Below are positions 51,000-59,399 of a stretch of DNA of 64,000 bases, piece after piece. The notes under the pieces were generated by a model. It was given only the letters and a program-made list of their open reading frames with translations. It searched no databases and was not told the origin of the DNA. Source of the stretch: Pseudomonadota bacterium (lineage in GTDB: Bacteria; Pseudomonadota; Gammaproteobacteria; Burkholderiales; Burkholderiaceae_E). A program made the position numbers and the translations under genes. Position 1 is the first letter of the stretch. Each line of letters starts with the position of its first letter. The DNA is taken from positions 62,001 to 126,000 of the forward strand of contig JAEWFA010000037.1 in assembly GCA_023389055.1 (NCBI GenBank), read 5' to 3'.

Positions 51000-52387
51000 G
51001 GCGCGCGCGTACGCGCGTCGCATCGCTTGCGCTCGCCGCCGTCGCATCGCTGATCGCGTCCCCGCCGCAGGTACTGGCACAAGCCGAGCCGCAGCACGGC
51101 GACGCCGGGGCGCAGCCGCCCGCAGCGCCCCGCGCGCTCGCCGAACTGCTGCCCGCGGCCCGCCGGTGGATCGACGCCGGGCAGGCCGAGCGCGCCTGGC
51201 AGGCGCTCGACGCGCGCGTCGGCGACTACGGCGGCGACCCGGAATTCGACTACCTGCTCGGGCTCGCCGCGCTCGATTCCGGACGACCCGGGCGGGCCGT
51301 TTTCGCACTCGAGCGCGTGCTGATCGTGCAGCCCGATTTCCTGCAGGCGCGCGCCGAGCTGGCGCGTGCGTACTTCGCGTTGCACGAGCACGAGAACGCG
51401 CGGCGCGAGTTCGAAACGGTATCGGCACTCGAAATCCCGGCGGACGTTCGCCAGGTCATCGGGCGCTACCTCGACGCGATCCGCGTCCGCGAGCGTCGGG
51501 ACGAGCCGCGCCTCGCGATTCGCGCGGAACTCGAAGCGGGCTACGACTCGAACGCGAACTTCGGCAGCGCCTCGGGCCATTGGGTTCTGGCCGACGGCAC
51601 CGCGGTGGTGCCGCTGGCCATCAGCCGCCCGCGCGAGAGCGCGGCGATCGGGGCGGCGCTCGCTGCGGACTGGAGCGTGCCGATCGGCGGTGCGTGGCAG
51701 TGGACCGTCGGCGGTCGCGCGGCAACCCGCCGGTATCCATCCGCACATACACTCGATCAGGACCAGTTCGACCTGAATTCGGGATTCACCTTTCGCAGCG
51801 GTTGCCATCGAATCGACATGCTCCTCCAGGCCCAGCACCTCGAACTCGACGGCGCGAGTTTTCGCGACGCCGGGGGCGGGCTCGTCCAGTGGCAATGCGA
51901 TCTCGACTCCCGCACGCGCGTCGGCATCTACGCGCAGCACTTCGAGTTCGACTTCCCGAACGAGGATTCGCGCAACGCGCGTCGATCGGGCCTCGGACTG
52001 ACGCTCGCACGCGTGCTCGACGGCGCCGCCCGGCCGGTCGTGGTGGCGGGTGTCTCGGGCGGCCGCGAACGTTCGCGCCGCGGCTTCGAGAATCTCTCGT
52101 ACGACTACCGAGGGCTGCGGGCCGTCTACAGCCGCGAGATCGGCGGACAATGGCGCGGCTTCGCGTCGCTGGCGTACGAAGCCCGCCAGTTCGACGGCCC
52201 CGAACCGTTTTTCGGCGTCGTGCGCGACGACCGTCAGACCGATCTGCAGCTGGGCGCGGAACGGGCGCTGTCGCGGCAATGGGCGATCGCGCCGTCGATC
52301 GCCTGGACGCGCAGCCGATCGAACGTCGCTCCGAACGATTTCCGGCGCACGCAAGCCGGCGTCGCGTTGCGCTACCGCTTCCGATGA
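50996..52387 (+). CDS. TPR/outer-membrane beta-barrel protein of Slam (DUF560) type
   Basis: This 463-residue exported protein has a signal peptide (VASLALAAVASLIASPPQVLAQ), an N-terminal TPR-like region and a C-terminal beta-barrel. The TPR region reads AARRWIDAGQAERAWQALDARVG, FDYLLGLAALDSGRPGRAVF and LEIPADVRQVIGRYLDAIR. The barrel reads AELEAGYDSNANFGSAS, WQWTVGGRAATRRYP, QTDLQLGAERALSRQWAIAPS and ends with aromatic-basic ALRYRFR. The architecture is that of surface lipoprotein assembly modifiers (Slam), which move substrates to the cell surface. It is coupled to the FecR-type gene, a possible substrate. It interrupts the conserved miaB-phoH run. Confidence 0.75.
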   Translation: MRRARTRVASLALAAVASLIASPPQVLAQAEPQHGDAGAQPPAAPRALAELLPAARRWIDAGQAERAWQALDARVGDYGGDPEFDYLLGLAALDSGRPGRAVFALERVLIVQPDFLQARAELARAYFALHEHENARREFETVSALEIPADVRQVIGRYLDAIRVRERRDEPRLAIRAELEAGYDSNANFGSASGHWVLADGTAVVPLAISRPRESAAIGAALAADWSVPIGGAWQWTVGGRAATRRYPSAHTLDQDQFDLNSGFTFRSGCHRIDMLLQAQHLELDGASFRDAGGGLVQWQCDLDSRTRVGIYAQHFEFDFPNEDSRNARRSGLGLTLARVLDGAARPVVVAGVSGGRERSRRGFENLSYDYRGLRAVYSREIGGQWRGFASLAYEARQFDGPEPFFGVVRDDRQTDLQLGAERALSRQWAIAPSIAWTRSRSNVAPNDFRRTQAGVALRYRFR

Positions 52388-54261
52388 TCCGCGCGCTCAC
52401 CCTCGTATTCGGCCTGCTCGCGGCGATCCATTCGGCCGTGGCCGCCGACGGACGCGCGCTCGTCGTCGCCGGCCAGGTGATGCTCGAGCGCGCGGCGGCC
52501 GGCGCCGCGGCGCTCCCCGCCGGCGCGGAAATCCGCAGCGGCGATCTTATCCGTACCGGCAGCGACGGCCGCGTGCAGATCCGGTTCAGCGACGGTTCGA
52601 TCGTCGCGCTGCAACCGGGCACCGTTTTTCGCATCGACGAGTACCGCTACGAGGCGAACGAGCGGCGCGCGTTCTTCTACCTGCTGCGCGGGGCGCTGCG
52701 CACCGTCACCGGCGCGATCGGCAAGACCAACCACGACGCCGAATACCGGATGAAGACGCCGACCGCGACGGTCGGCGTGCGCGGGACCGAATACGTGGCC
52801 GAGCAGACGGTCTGCGACCCGCAGTGCGCTCCCGGTCCGCGCGCCGGACTGCGCGTCGCGGTGACGCAGGGACGCATCGCGCTGATCACCGACGCGGGCA
52901 CGCTCGAGGTCGACACCGGGGAATCGGCCGAGGCGGAAAGCGCCGCCGCGCCTGCGCAGCCCACCGAACGAGGCCCGGTGCTGCCGCCGATCAGCTACGC
53001 GCCGTCTCGAGAGCGAACCGCCGGCACCACCGCAACGGCCGCCGTGAACGCCGGCGCCGCGTCCCCGCAACCCGGCGCGGCCGCGGGCGGCATCACCAAG
53101 GCGAACGGTGCGCCCGGAGCGAACGATGCATCCCCGCAACCGGCGCCCTCGGTCGACGCGGTCACCACGCAGCAGGACTGGCGCGCGCCGTTCGCCGGCG
53201 GCGGCGCGGGCGTAGAAGCGGCGGTCGCCGCCGACCCGGTCGCCGACGCGTCCCCGGGCGCATGGCCAGGCTCTACCGTCATCGATGCGGGTACGCCGGC
53301 GGCAGCGGTCTCGCCCAACGAGCGACGCAGTCCCGACGGCGTGCTTCTGCCGGTCGTCGAGCGGCTCGCGCCCGGCGAGCCGCCTCCGGCAGGCGGAGGC
53401 GCCGGCTCCGGTCCGGGCGACGGCGACGCGGCGGGCCCTGACCCGGATTCCGGCGTTCCCGGCGACGAGCCGACACCGGCTCCGTCCTCGGCGCTGTCTG
53501 CCGGAGTGCGCGTCGTCGCGCCCGATTCGGCTCCCGGCACGGGCCTGGCGCTGCGCGTGCTCGATCCGTGGGGCCTGCCGATCGGCACCCGAGTGCGCGA
53601 GGGTTCGCTCGAGCTCGATGGCGACATCCGCTTGAGCCGTTTCGAGTGGTGCCGCTTCGACGCGTTGTGCCGCATCGCGAAAGGAAACACGAAGATCAGG
53701 GAGGCGGGTCACGACGCCTGGACGAGTTGGGGGCGATGGTCGGGCGGTCAGGCGGTCGCGACGTCGAGCGATGCGAACCTGCAGATCGCCGGCAACGAGG
53801 GCCTGCACTACCTGGTCGGCGTCCCGTCGACGACGGTGCCCACGAGCGGCGTTTTCGGCTATTCGCTGATCGGCGCGACGCAGGCGACACTCTCGGGAGG
53901 CGGCCAGACCGGCGCCTTCGGCGGGCGCGTGGCGGTGGCTTTTTCGCCGTCGGGTGCTCGCGTGGGCATCGATGCGAGCGTCTCTTTTGCGAACGGCGCC
54001 TACCGTTTCGCGACCCCCGGAGGGGTCGACGACCCGGCGCGAAGCACGCTCGCCACCGGCGTCGGCCATGCCTTCAACGGCGAACTCAGCGCAACGGGCA
54101 CGCGCGCGCCGCTCGACTGCGCACCGAGTTGTCCGGTTCGCGTCGACGGCGGACTGTTCGGCCCCGACGCGGCGCGCGTCGGTATCACCTACCGGATCAC
54201 GGACACCGGCGGCGGTTCTACAATCTCGGGGGTCGGGGTCTTCGGCAAGAAGAACCCGTAG
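52384..54261 (+). CDS. FecR-domain exported protein with C-terminal barrel-like domain
   Basis: This 625-residue protein has a Sec signal (LTLVFGLLAAIHSAVAADG) and no lipobox. Residues about 40-145 are a FecR-type domain: IRSGDLIRTGSDGRVQIRFS, SIVALQPGTVFRID, and the hallmark TATVGVRGTEY. A disordered Pro/Ala/Gly-rich stretch (about 180-390) leads to a C-terminal 200-residue beta-rich domain (GVFGYSLIGATQATLSGG, FGGRVAVAFSPSGARVGI, ITYRITDTGGG) that resembles TbpB-like or Slam-substrate barrels. It overlaps the upstream Slam-like gene by four bases. Surface display by that partner is inferred. It lacks the transmembrane helix of the iron-signalling FecR. Confidence 0.75.
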   Translation: MIRALTLVFGLLAAIHSAVAADGRALVVAGQVMLERAAAGAAALPAGAEIRSGDLIRTGSDGRVQIRFSDGSIVALQPGTVFRIDEYRYEANERRAFFYLLRGALRTVTGAIGKTNHDAEYRMKTPTATVGVRGTEYVAEQTVCDPQCAPGPRAGLRVAVTQGRIALITDAGTLEVDTGESAEAESAAAPAQPTERGPVLPPISYAPSRERTAGTTATAAVNAGAASPQPGAAAGGITKANGAPGANDASPQPAPSVDAVTTQQDWRAPFAGGGAGVEAAVAADPVADASPGAWPGSTVIDAGTPAAAVSPNERRSPDGVLLPVVERLAPGEPPPAGGGAGSGPGDGDAAGPDPDSGVPGDEPTPAPSSALSAGVRVVAPDSAPGTGLALRVLDPWGLPIGTRVREGSLELDGDIRLSRFEWCRFDALCRIAKGNTKIREAGHDAWTSWGRWSGGQAVATSSDANLQIAGNEGLHYLVGVPSTTVPTSGVFGYSLIGATQATLSGGGQTGAFGGRVAVAFSPSGARVGIDASVSFANGAYRFATPGGVDDPARSTLATGVGHAFNGELSATGTRAPLDCAPSCPVRVDGGLFGPDAARVGITYRITDTGGGSTISGVGVFGKKNP

Positions 54262-54273
54262 CAAACCCTCCGC

Positions 54274-55278
54274 GTGAGCCCATTGCCGCCGTCGAAAGCC
54301 GCACCGAAGACTCGCACGATCGAATACACGCCCGAGACCGCCGACAACCGGCGTCTGGCGAACCTGTGCGGGCCGCTCGATCGCAACCTGCGGCAACTCG
54401 AGGAAGCCTTCGACGTGCGCATCTCGCGTCGCGCCGACACCTTCGGCATCGAGGGGCCGGCCACGGCCGCGCGGCGCGCGGAACGAGCGCTGAAGCACTT
54501 CCACGCGCGCGCCGACCAGCCGCTGTCGCTGGACGACGTCCAGCTCGGGCTCGTCGAACTCAAGGCATCTCCCGACGGCGACGCCTGCGCACCGACCAGC
54601 GCCGACGAGCCGCCCGCCCCGGTGCTGCACACGAGACGCAGCGACCTGCAGGGTCGCACGCCGCGCCAGCGCGAATACCTGCGCAACATCCTGGCGCACG
54701 ACATCACCTTCGGACTGGGGCCGGCAGGCACGGGCAAGACCTATCTCGCCGTGGCCTGCGCCGTCGATGCGCTCGAGCGCGACGCGATCAAGCGCATCGT
54801 GCTCACGCGCCCTGCGGTGGAAGCCGGCGAGCGACTCGGCTTCCTGCCCGGCGATCTCGCGCAGAAGGTCGATCCGTACCTGCGCCCGCTGTACGACGCG
54901 CTGTACGACCTGCTCGGCTTCGAGCGCACCAACCGCATGTTCGAGAAGCAGGCGATCGAGATCGCTCCGCTCGCGTACATGCGCGGGCGCACGTTGAACC
55001 ACTCGTTCATCATCCTCGACGAAGCGCAGAACACGACGCCCGAGCAGATGAAGATGTTCCTCACCCGCATCGGCTTCGGCTCGCGCGCCGTCGTCACCGG
55101 CGATACGACGCAGATCGACTTGCCGAAAGGCCAGGCGTCGGGCCTGATCGAGGCGCGGCGCATCCTCAGTCGCGTGCGCGGCCTGGCGTTCACCGACTTC
55201 GACAGCTCGGACGTCGTGCGCCACCCGCTCGTCGCGCGCATCGTCGACGCCTACGAAGCGGCGGCCGATGGCGGCTGA
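54274..55278 (+). CDS. phoH: PhoH-like ATPase
   Basis: This 334-residue PhoH/YbeZ-family P-loop ATPase acts with YbeY in ribosomal RNA maturation or quality control. A KH-like N-terminal segment (about 30-75) is followed by GLGPAGTGKTYLAVACAVDA (Walker A), HSFIILDEAQNTTPEQMKM (Walker B) and VVTGDTTQIDLPKGQASGL. The C-terminus ends in the usual VRHPLVARIVDAYE. GTG at 54274, 12 bp after the FecR-type gene. It overlaps ybeY by 11 bases. Confidence 0.94.
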   Translation: MSPLPPSKAAPKTRTIEYTPETADNRRLANLCGPLDRNLRQLEEAFDVRISRRADTFGIEGPATAARRAERALKHFHARADQPLSLDDVQLGLVELKASPDGDACAPTSADEPPAPVLHTRRSDLQGRTPRQREYLRNILAHDITFGLGPAGTGKTYLAVACAVDALERDAIKRIVLTRPAVEAGERLGFLPGDLAQKVDPYLRPLYDALYDLLGFERTNRMFEKQAIEIAPLAYMRGRTLNHSFIILDEAQNTTPEQMKMFLTRIGFGSRAVVTGDTTQIDLPKGQASGLIEARRILSRVRGLAFTDFDSSDVVRHPLVARIVDAYEAAADGG

Positions 55279-55723
55279 ACGCCCGGTCCATCGCAGGCTC
55301 TCGCTCACGGTGCAACTGGGCGACGGGGTCCGCTCGCTGCCCGCGCCGCGCGCGCAACTGCGCCGCTGGGTCGGCGCTTGCGCCGAGACCGATGCGCAGA
55401 TCGTGCTGCGCTTCGTCGGCGAAGACGAGGGGCGGGCGTTGAACGCCGCATACCGCGGCCGCGACTACGCAACGAACGTGCTCACCTTCACGTACGAGGA
55501 ATCCGAAGGAATCCGCGCCGACATCGTGATCTGCCTGCCGGTGGTGCGGCGCGAGGCCCGCGAGCAGCGCAAGCCGATCGGCGCGCATCTGGCGCACCTC
55601 GTCGCGCACGGCGTGCTGCACGCCGGCGGCTACGAGCACGACACCGAAAGCGGCGCACAGCGGATGCAGCAGCGCGAGAGCCGGCTGCTCGCCCGATTCC
55701 GGCTGCCCGATCCCTGGCGCTGA
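55268..55723 (+). CDS. ybeY: Endoribonuclease YbeY
   Basis: This 151-residue YbeY (UPF0054) enzyme takes part in rRNA processing. The zinc-binding motif is HGVLHAGGYEH, with LVA before it and the preceding NVLTFTYEESEGIRADIVICLP segment. The N-terminal fold is normal (VRSLPAPRAQLRRWVGAC). ATG at 55268 overlaps the phoH end. An 84-bp gap separates it from corC. It has no unusual features. Confidence 0.93.
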   Translation: MAAERPVHRRLSLTVQLGDGVRSLPAPRAQLRRWVGACAETDAQIVLRFVGEDEGRALNAAYRGRDYATNVLTFTYEESEGIRADIVICLPVVRREAREQRKPIGAHLAHLVAHGVLHAGGYEHDTESGAQRMQQRESRLLARFRLPDPWR

Positions 55724-55807
55724 GCCCGTCGCAGCACCTCGCGCGAGGTTTGCCCTCGCGAAACACGATCGGGTATCCTGCAAGCAACCCCACTTCGTTC
55801 TTGCCAC

Positions 55808-56857
55808 ATGTCCGACGGCCCACCAGGCGCCGATCACCGGAAACCCCTGCTGGAACGACTCGCGGCCCTGCTGCTGCGGGTCCCCGAAGATCGGGAACAA
55901 CTCCTCGATCTGCTCAGACAGGCGCACGAACGCGCGCTGCTCGACGCCGAAGCGATGTCGATGATCGAGGGCGTGCTGCAGATCTCGGAACTCACGGCGC
56001 GCGACATCATGGTTCCCCGCGCCGAAATGGACGTCGTCGACATCTCGCAGGCGCCCGGCACCTACCTTCCGAAAATGGTCGGAACCGGCCACTCGCGCTT
56101 CCCGGCGGTCGAGGGCGATCGCGACAACGTCGTCGGAATCCTGGCTGCCAAATCCCTGCTGCGGCTGTTCACGGCCGAGCCGGTCGACGTGCACGGATTG
56201 CTGAGACCCGCGTTGTTCGTGCCGGAGTCGCAGCCGCTGAACCTGCTGCTGCGCGAGCTTCGCGCGCAACGCGCGCACCTGGCCATCGTCGTCGACGAAT
56301 ACGGAGGTACCGCGGGCCTCGTCACGCTCGAGGACGTGATCGAGCAGATCGTCGGCGACGTCGACGAAGTGTTCGACGCCGACGCCGAGGAGGCAGACAT
56401 CGTGCGGGTCGATCCGGGGCCGGCAGGCGCGGTTCGACACCGCATCCGCGCCGGCACGAGCATCGAAGCGTTCAACGAGGCGATGGGCACCGCGCTGTCG
56501 GCCACGCCGTTCGAGACGATCGGCGCGCTGGTCGGCGATCGCCTGGGCCATCCGCCCCGGCGCGGCGAACGTATCGAGATCGACGGCGTGCGTTTCGAGG
56601 TGCTGCGTGCCGATGCGACGCAGGCACTGCTGCTGCGCACGGAACGGCGCCGTGAAGCGAACGCCGCGCAAGCGGCGCCGAGCGCCGACGCGCACGAAGC
56701 GCCGGGAGCGGGCGCCATCGGCGGCGACCCGCTGTTGGTCGATCGGCGGCACGGCGCCAGCGTCGCCGCTTTCGACCCACGACTGGCGCAGGCGCAAGGC
56801 GCCGGTTCGCGGCGCGCCTCGTCGCGCGGCAATGCCGCTGCAGCGCACGGCGGCTGA
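55808..56857 (+). CDS. corC: CorC-like CBS-domain protein (magnesium/cobalt efflux type)
   Basis: This 349-residue soluble CorC/HlyC-family protein has two CBS domains (about 68-190: RDIMVPRAEMDVVDISQ and IVVDEYGGTAGLVTLEDVIE). A CorC_HlyC domain follows (about 205-280: AGTSIEAFNEAMGT, GDRLGHPPRRGERIEIDG). The last about 70 residues (ANAAQAAPSADAHEAPGAG and on) are an unusual Ala/Gly-rich extension with no recognised fold. The start ATG is at 55808. It belongs to the ybeY-corC-lnt run, with lnt eight bases downstream. Confidence 0.9.
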   Translation: MSDGPPGADHRKPLLERLAALLLRVPEDREQLLDLLRQAHERALLDAEAMSMIEGVLQISELTARDIMVPRAEMDVVDISQAPGTYLPKMVGTGHSRFPAVEGDRDNVVGILAAKSLLRLFTAEPVDVHGLLRPALFVPESQPLNLLLRELRAQRAHLAIVVDEYGGTAGLVTLEDVIEQIVGDVDEVFDADAEEADIVRVDPGPAGAVRHRIRAGTSIEAFNEAMGTALSATPFETIGALVGDRLGHPPRRGERIEIDGVRFEVLRADATQALLLRTERRREANAAQAAPSADAHEAPGAGAIGGDPLLVDRRHGASVAAFDPRLAQAQGAGSRRASSRGNAAAAHGG

Positions 56858-56865
56858 GCCTCCCG

Positions 56866-58461
56866 GTGCGCGCACGCGGCGCCGCGCCGGTCGTCCTTTC
56901 GCTCGTCTCAGGGCTCGCACAGGCTGCTAGCTTCTGGCCGCTTCAGGCCTGGTGGCTGCAGCTCGCCGCGCTGGCCACGCTCGCCGCGGTGGTGCTGCGC
57001 GTCCCGCAGCGTGCATCCGCGCTGGGCTTCGCCTTCGGTCTCGGCTGCTTCGCCGCCGGCGTCTCGTGGCTGTACGTGAGCATGCATCGTTACGGCGGCA
57101 TGCCCGCCGTGCTCGCGGCAATCGCGCTGCTGCTGTTCGCGACGTACCTGGCGTCGTTCTTCGCGATCGTCTGCGCGGCCCTGGCGCGGCTCGACGCGGC
57201 AGCGCGCGCGCGCGAGACGCCGCCGATGCTGCGCGCGAGCGCGCTCTCGTTGTTCTTCGCGGGCGCCTGGGCGCTGGCCGAGATCCTTCGCGGCTGGCTC
57301 TTCACCGGCTTTCCGTGGCTCGCGGTCGGGTATGCGCAGCTCGACGGACCGCTCGGCGCATTCGCCCCGCTGCTCGGCGTCTACGGCGTGTGCCTGTTCG
57401 CAGCGCTCGTCGCTTTCGGTCTCACGCTCGCCGTCGGCGGCCTGCCCGACGCGCAAGCGGCCGTGCGCGACTCGCGTCCCGCCCGCGCTTTCGGCGCCGG
57501 CGTCGCATTGCTGCCGATCGTCGCCGGCTTCGCGCTGGCGACGATCGACTGGACGTCCGCGCACGGCGCGCCGCTGCGCGTGCGACTGCTGCAGGGCAAC
57601 GTCGCGCAGGACCTGAAGTTCGACCCGAGGCGCAGTCTCGAGGCGATGTACTGGTACGCGAACGAAGTGTTGCGCGGCGATGCGCCGCTCACGGTGCTGC
57701 CCGAGACCGCCTGGACCATCCCGTGGCCGCGCACGCCGGCCGACATACACGAGGCGATGGTCTACCACCTGCAGAAGATCGACGGCGCCGTTGCGATCGG
57801 CATGCCGCTCGTCGAGGACGAGTACGCACGACGCGCCTCGAACTCCGACGTCGGCTCGCGCGCGCTGACGAACAGCGTCGGCGTCATCGACGCGACCGGA
57901 ACGATCGTCTGGCGCTACGACAAGCGCCACCTCGTTCCCTTCGGCGAGTTCGTCCCCTTCGGCTTCGGCTGGTTCGTCGACCTGATGCACATCCCGCTCG
58001 GCGATTTCGCCCGCGGCTCCCGACAGCAGCGCCCGCTGTGGATCGCGGACCAGCGCATAGCCTTCGACATCTGCTACGAGGACCTGTTCGGCGAGGAGAT
58101 CGCAACGCAGGTGCGCGGCGGCGCGACGATCCTCGCCAACGTCAGCAACATCGCCTGGTTCGGCGACTCGCACGCGCTGCCCCAGCACCTGCAGATCGCG
58201 CGCATGCGCGCGCGGGAGTTCGCGCGCCCGATGCTGCGCGCGACGAACACCGGCGTCACCGCAGCGATCGACGCACGCGGACGCGTGCTCGCGCAATTGA
58301 AGCCGTACACGTCCGGCACGCTCGAGGTCGAAATCCAGGGCACCGATGCCATGACGCCGTATGGGCGCTTCGGCAACCTCCCGATCCTCGGGCTGTCGGT
58401 CGGCTTCGTCGCCGTCGGGCTCGCGCTGCTTCGCGCCGGCGCACGACGCACCGCAGCGTAG
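56866..58461 (+). CDS. lnt: Apolipoprotein N-acyltransferase
   Basis: This 531-residue inner-membrane enzyme acylates the N-terminal Cys of lipoproteins. Six or so N-terminal membrane helices (about 1-215) precede a nitrilase-fold domain with the catalytic Glu in VLPETAWTIPW, Lys in YDKRHLVPFGEFVPF and Cys in DICYEDLFGEE. VSNIAWFGDSHALPQHLQIA and RATNTGVTAAIDARG are conserved. GTG at 56866. A final hydrophobic helix (ILGLSVGFVAVGLALL) is typical. It is eight bases from corC. Confidence 0.94.
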   Translation: MRARGAAPVVLSLVSGLAQAASFWPLQAWWLQLAALATLAAVVLRVPQRASALGFAFGLGCFAAGVSWLYVSMHRYGGMPAVLAAIALLLFATYLASFFAIVCAALARLDAAARARETPPMLRASALSLFFAGAWALAEILRGWLFTGFPWLAVGYAQLDGPLGAFAPLLGVYGVCLFAALVAFGLTLAVGGLPDAQAAVRDSRPARAFGAGVALLPIVAGFALATIDWTSAHGAPLRVRLLQGNVAQDLKFDPRRSLEAMYWYANEVLRGDAPLTVLPETAWTIPWPRTPADIHEAMVYHLQKIDGAVAIGMPLVEDEYARRASNSDVGSRALTNSVGVIDATGTIVWRYDKRHLVPFGEFVPFGFGWFVDLMHIPLGDFARGSRQQRPLWIADQRIAFDICYEDLFGEEIATQVRGGATILANVSNIAWFGDSHALPQHLQIARMRAREFARPMLRATNTGVTAAIDARGRVLAQLKPYTSGTLEVEIQGTDAMTPYGRFGNLPILGLSVGFVAVGLALLRAGARRTAA

Positions 58462-58511
58462 AGGCGATCGAAGCCGCTAGAATGGCCGTTTTTCGACGCC
58501 GCGACGGCGCC

Positions 58512-59399
58512 ATGCTCAGCTTCCAGCAACTGATCCTCCAACTGCAGCAATACTGGGACCGGCAGGGTTGCGCCCTGCTGCAGCCCTACGACATGGAGGT
58601 CGGCGCGGGCACTTTCCACACGGCGACGTTCCTGCGCGCGATCGGACCCGAGCCTTGGCGCGCGGCCTACGTGCAGCCGTCGCGCCGTCCGAAGGACGGG
58701 CGCTACGGAGAGAACCCGAACCGGCTGCAGCACTACTACCAGTACCAGGTCGTCCTCAAGCCGTCGCCCGTCGACATTCTCGAACGCTATCTGGGTTCGC
58801 TCGCGGCCATAGGCATCGACACCGCGAACAACGACGTGCGCTTCGTCGAGGACGATTGGGAGTCGCCGACGCTCGGCGCCTGGGGACTCGGCTGGGAAGT
58901 GTGGCTCAACGGCATGGAGGTCACGCAGTTCACGTATTTCCAGGAGGTCGGCTCGCTGAAATGCCAGCCGATCACCGGGGAGATCACCTACGGGCTGGAA
59001 CGCATTGCGATGTACCTGCAGGGCGTCGAGAGCGTCTACGATCTGCAGTGGACCGACGGCATCACCTACCGCGACGTCTTCCACCAGAACGAGGTCGAGC
59101 AGTCGGCGTACAACTTCGAACACGCCGACGTAGCGGTACTGTTTCGCCACTTCGACGACTACGAAGGCGCGGCGATGCGGCTGATCGACGCGGGGCTCGC
59201 GCTGCCCGCCTACGAACGCGTCCTCGACTGCTCGCACACCTTCAACCTGCTCGACGCGCGCGGGGCGATCTCGGTTACCGAACGCGCGGCGTACATCGGC
59301 CGCGTGCGCAGGCTCGCACGCGCCGTGGCGCAGGCGTACTACGAATCGCGCGAGCGGCTGGGTTTTCCGATGCTCGAAGCGGTGCGCGATGTCGCCTGA
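58512..59399 (+). CDS. glyQ: Glycyl-tRNA synthetase alpha subunit
   Basis: This 295-residue catalytic subunit of the heterotetrameric bacterial glycyl-tRNA synthetase starts with the family N-terminus MLSFQQLILQLQQYWD. It continues with GCALLQPYDMEVGAGTFHTA, FLRAIGPEPWRAAYVQPSRR, PNRLQHYYQYQVVLKP and WEVWLNGMEVTQFTYFQEVG. An in-frame ATG at 58482 would add ten residues and is less like the family. It overlaps glyS by 11 bases. It charges tRNA-Gly in the cytoplasm with GlyS. Confidence 0.95.
   Translation: MLSFQQLILQLQQYWDRQGCALLQPYDMEVGAGTFHTATFLRAIGPEPWRAAYVQPSRRPKDGRYGENPNRLQHYYQYQVVLKPSPVDILERYLGSLAAIGIDTANNDVRFVEDDWESPTLGAWGLGWEVWLNGMEVTQFTYFQEVGSLKCQPITGEITYGLERIAMYLQGVESVYDLQWTDGITYRDVFHQNEVEQSAYNFEHADVAVLFRHFDDYEGAAMRLIDAGLALPAYERVLDCSHTFNLLDARGAISVTERAAYIGRVRRLARAVAQAYYESRERLGFPMLEAVRDVA

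Noticed and set aside
49203..51428. Minus-strand extension of putA upstream of 49202
   Set aside because: It overlaps the small exported gene, miaB and part of the Slam-like gene. The GGGAGG before ATG 49202 and the PutA domain layout support the shorter gene.
52372..55308. Large 978-aa minus-strand ORF opposite the FecR-type and phoH genes
   Set aside because: It is a high-GC shadow frame, dominated by Arg/Asp/Ala, and lies over two well-supported plus-strand genes.
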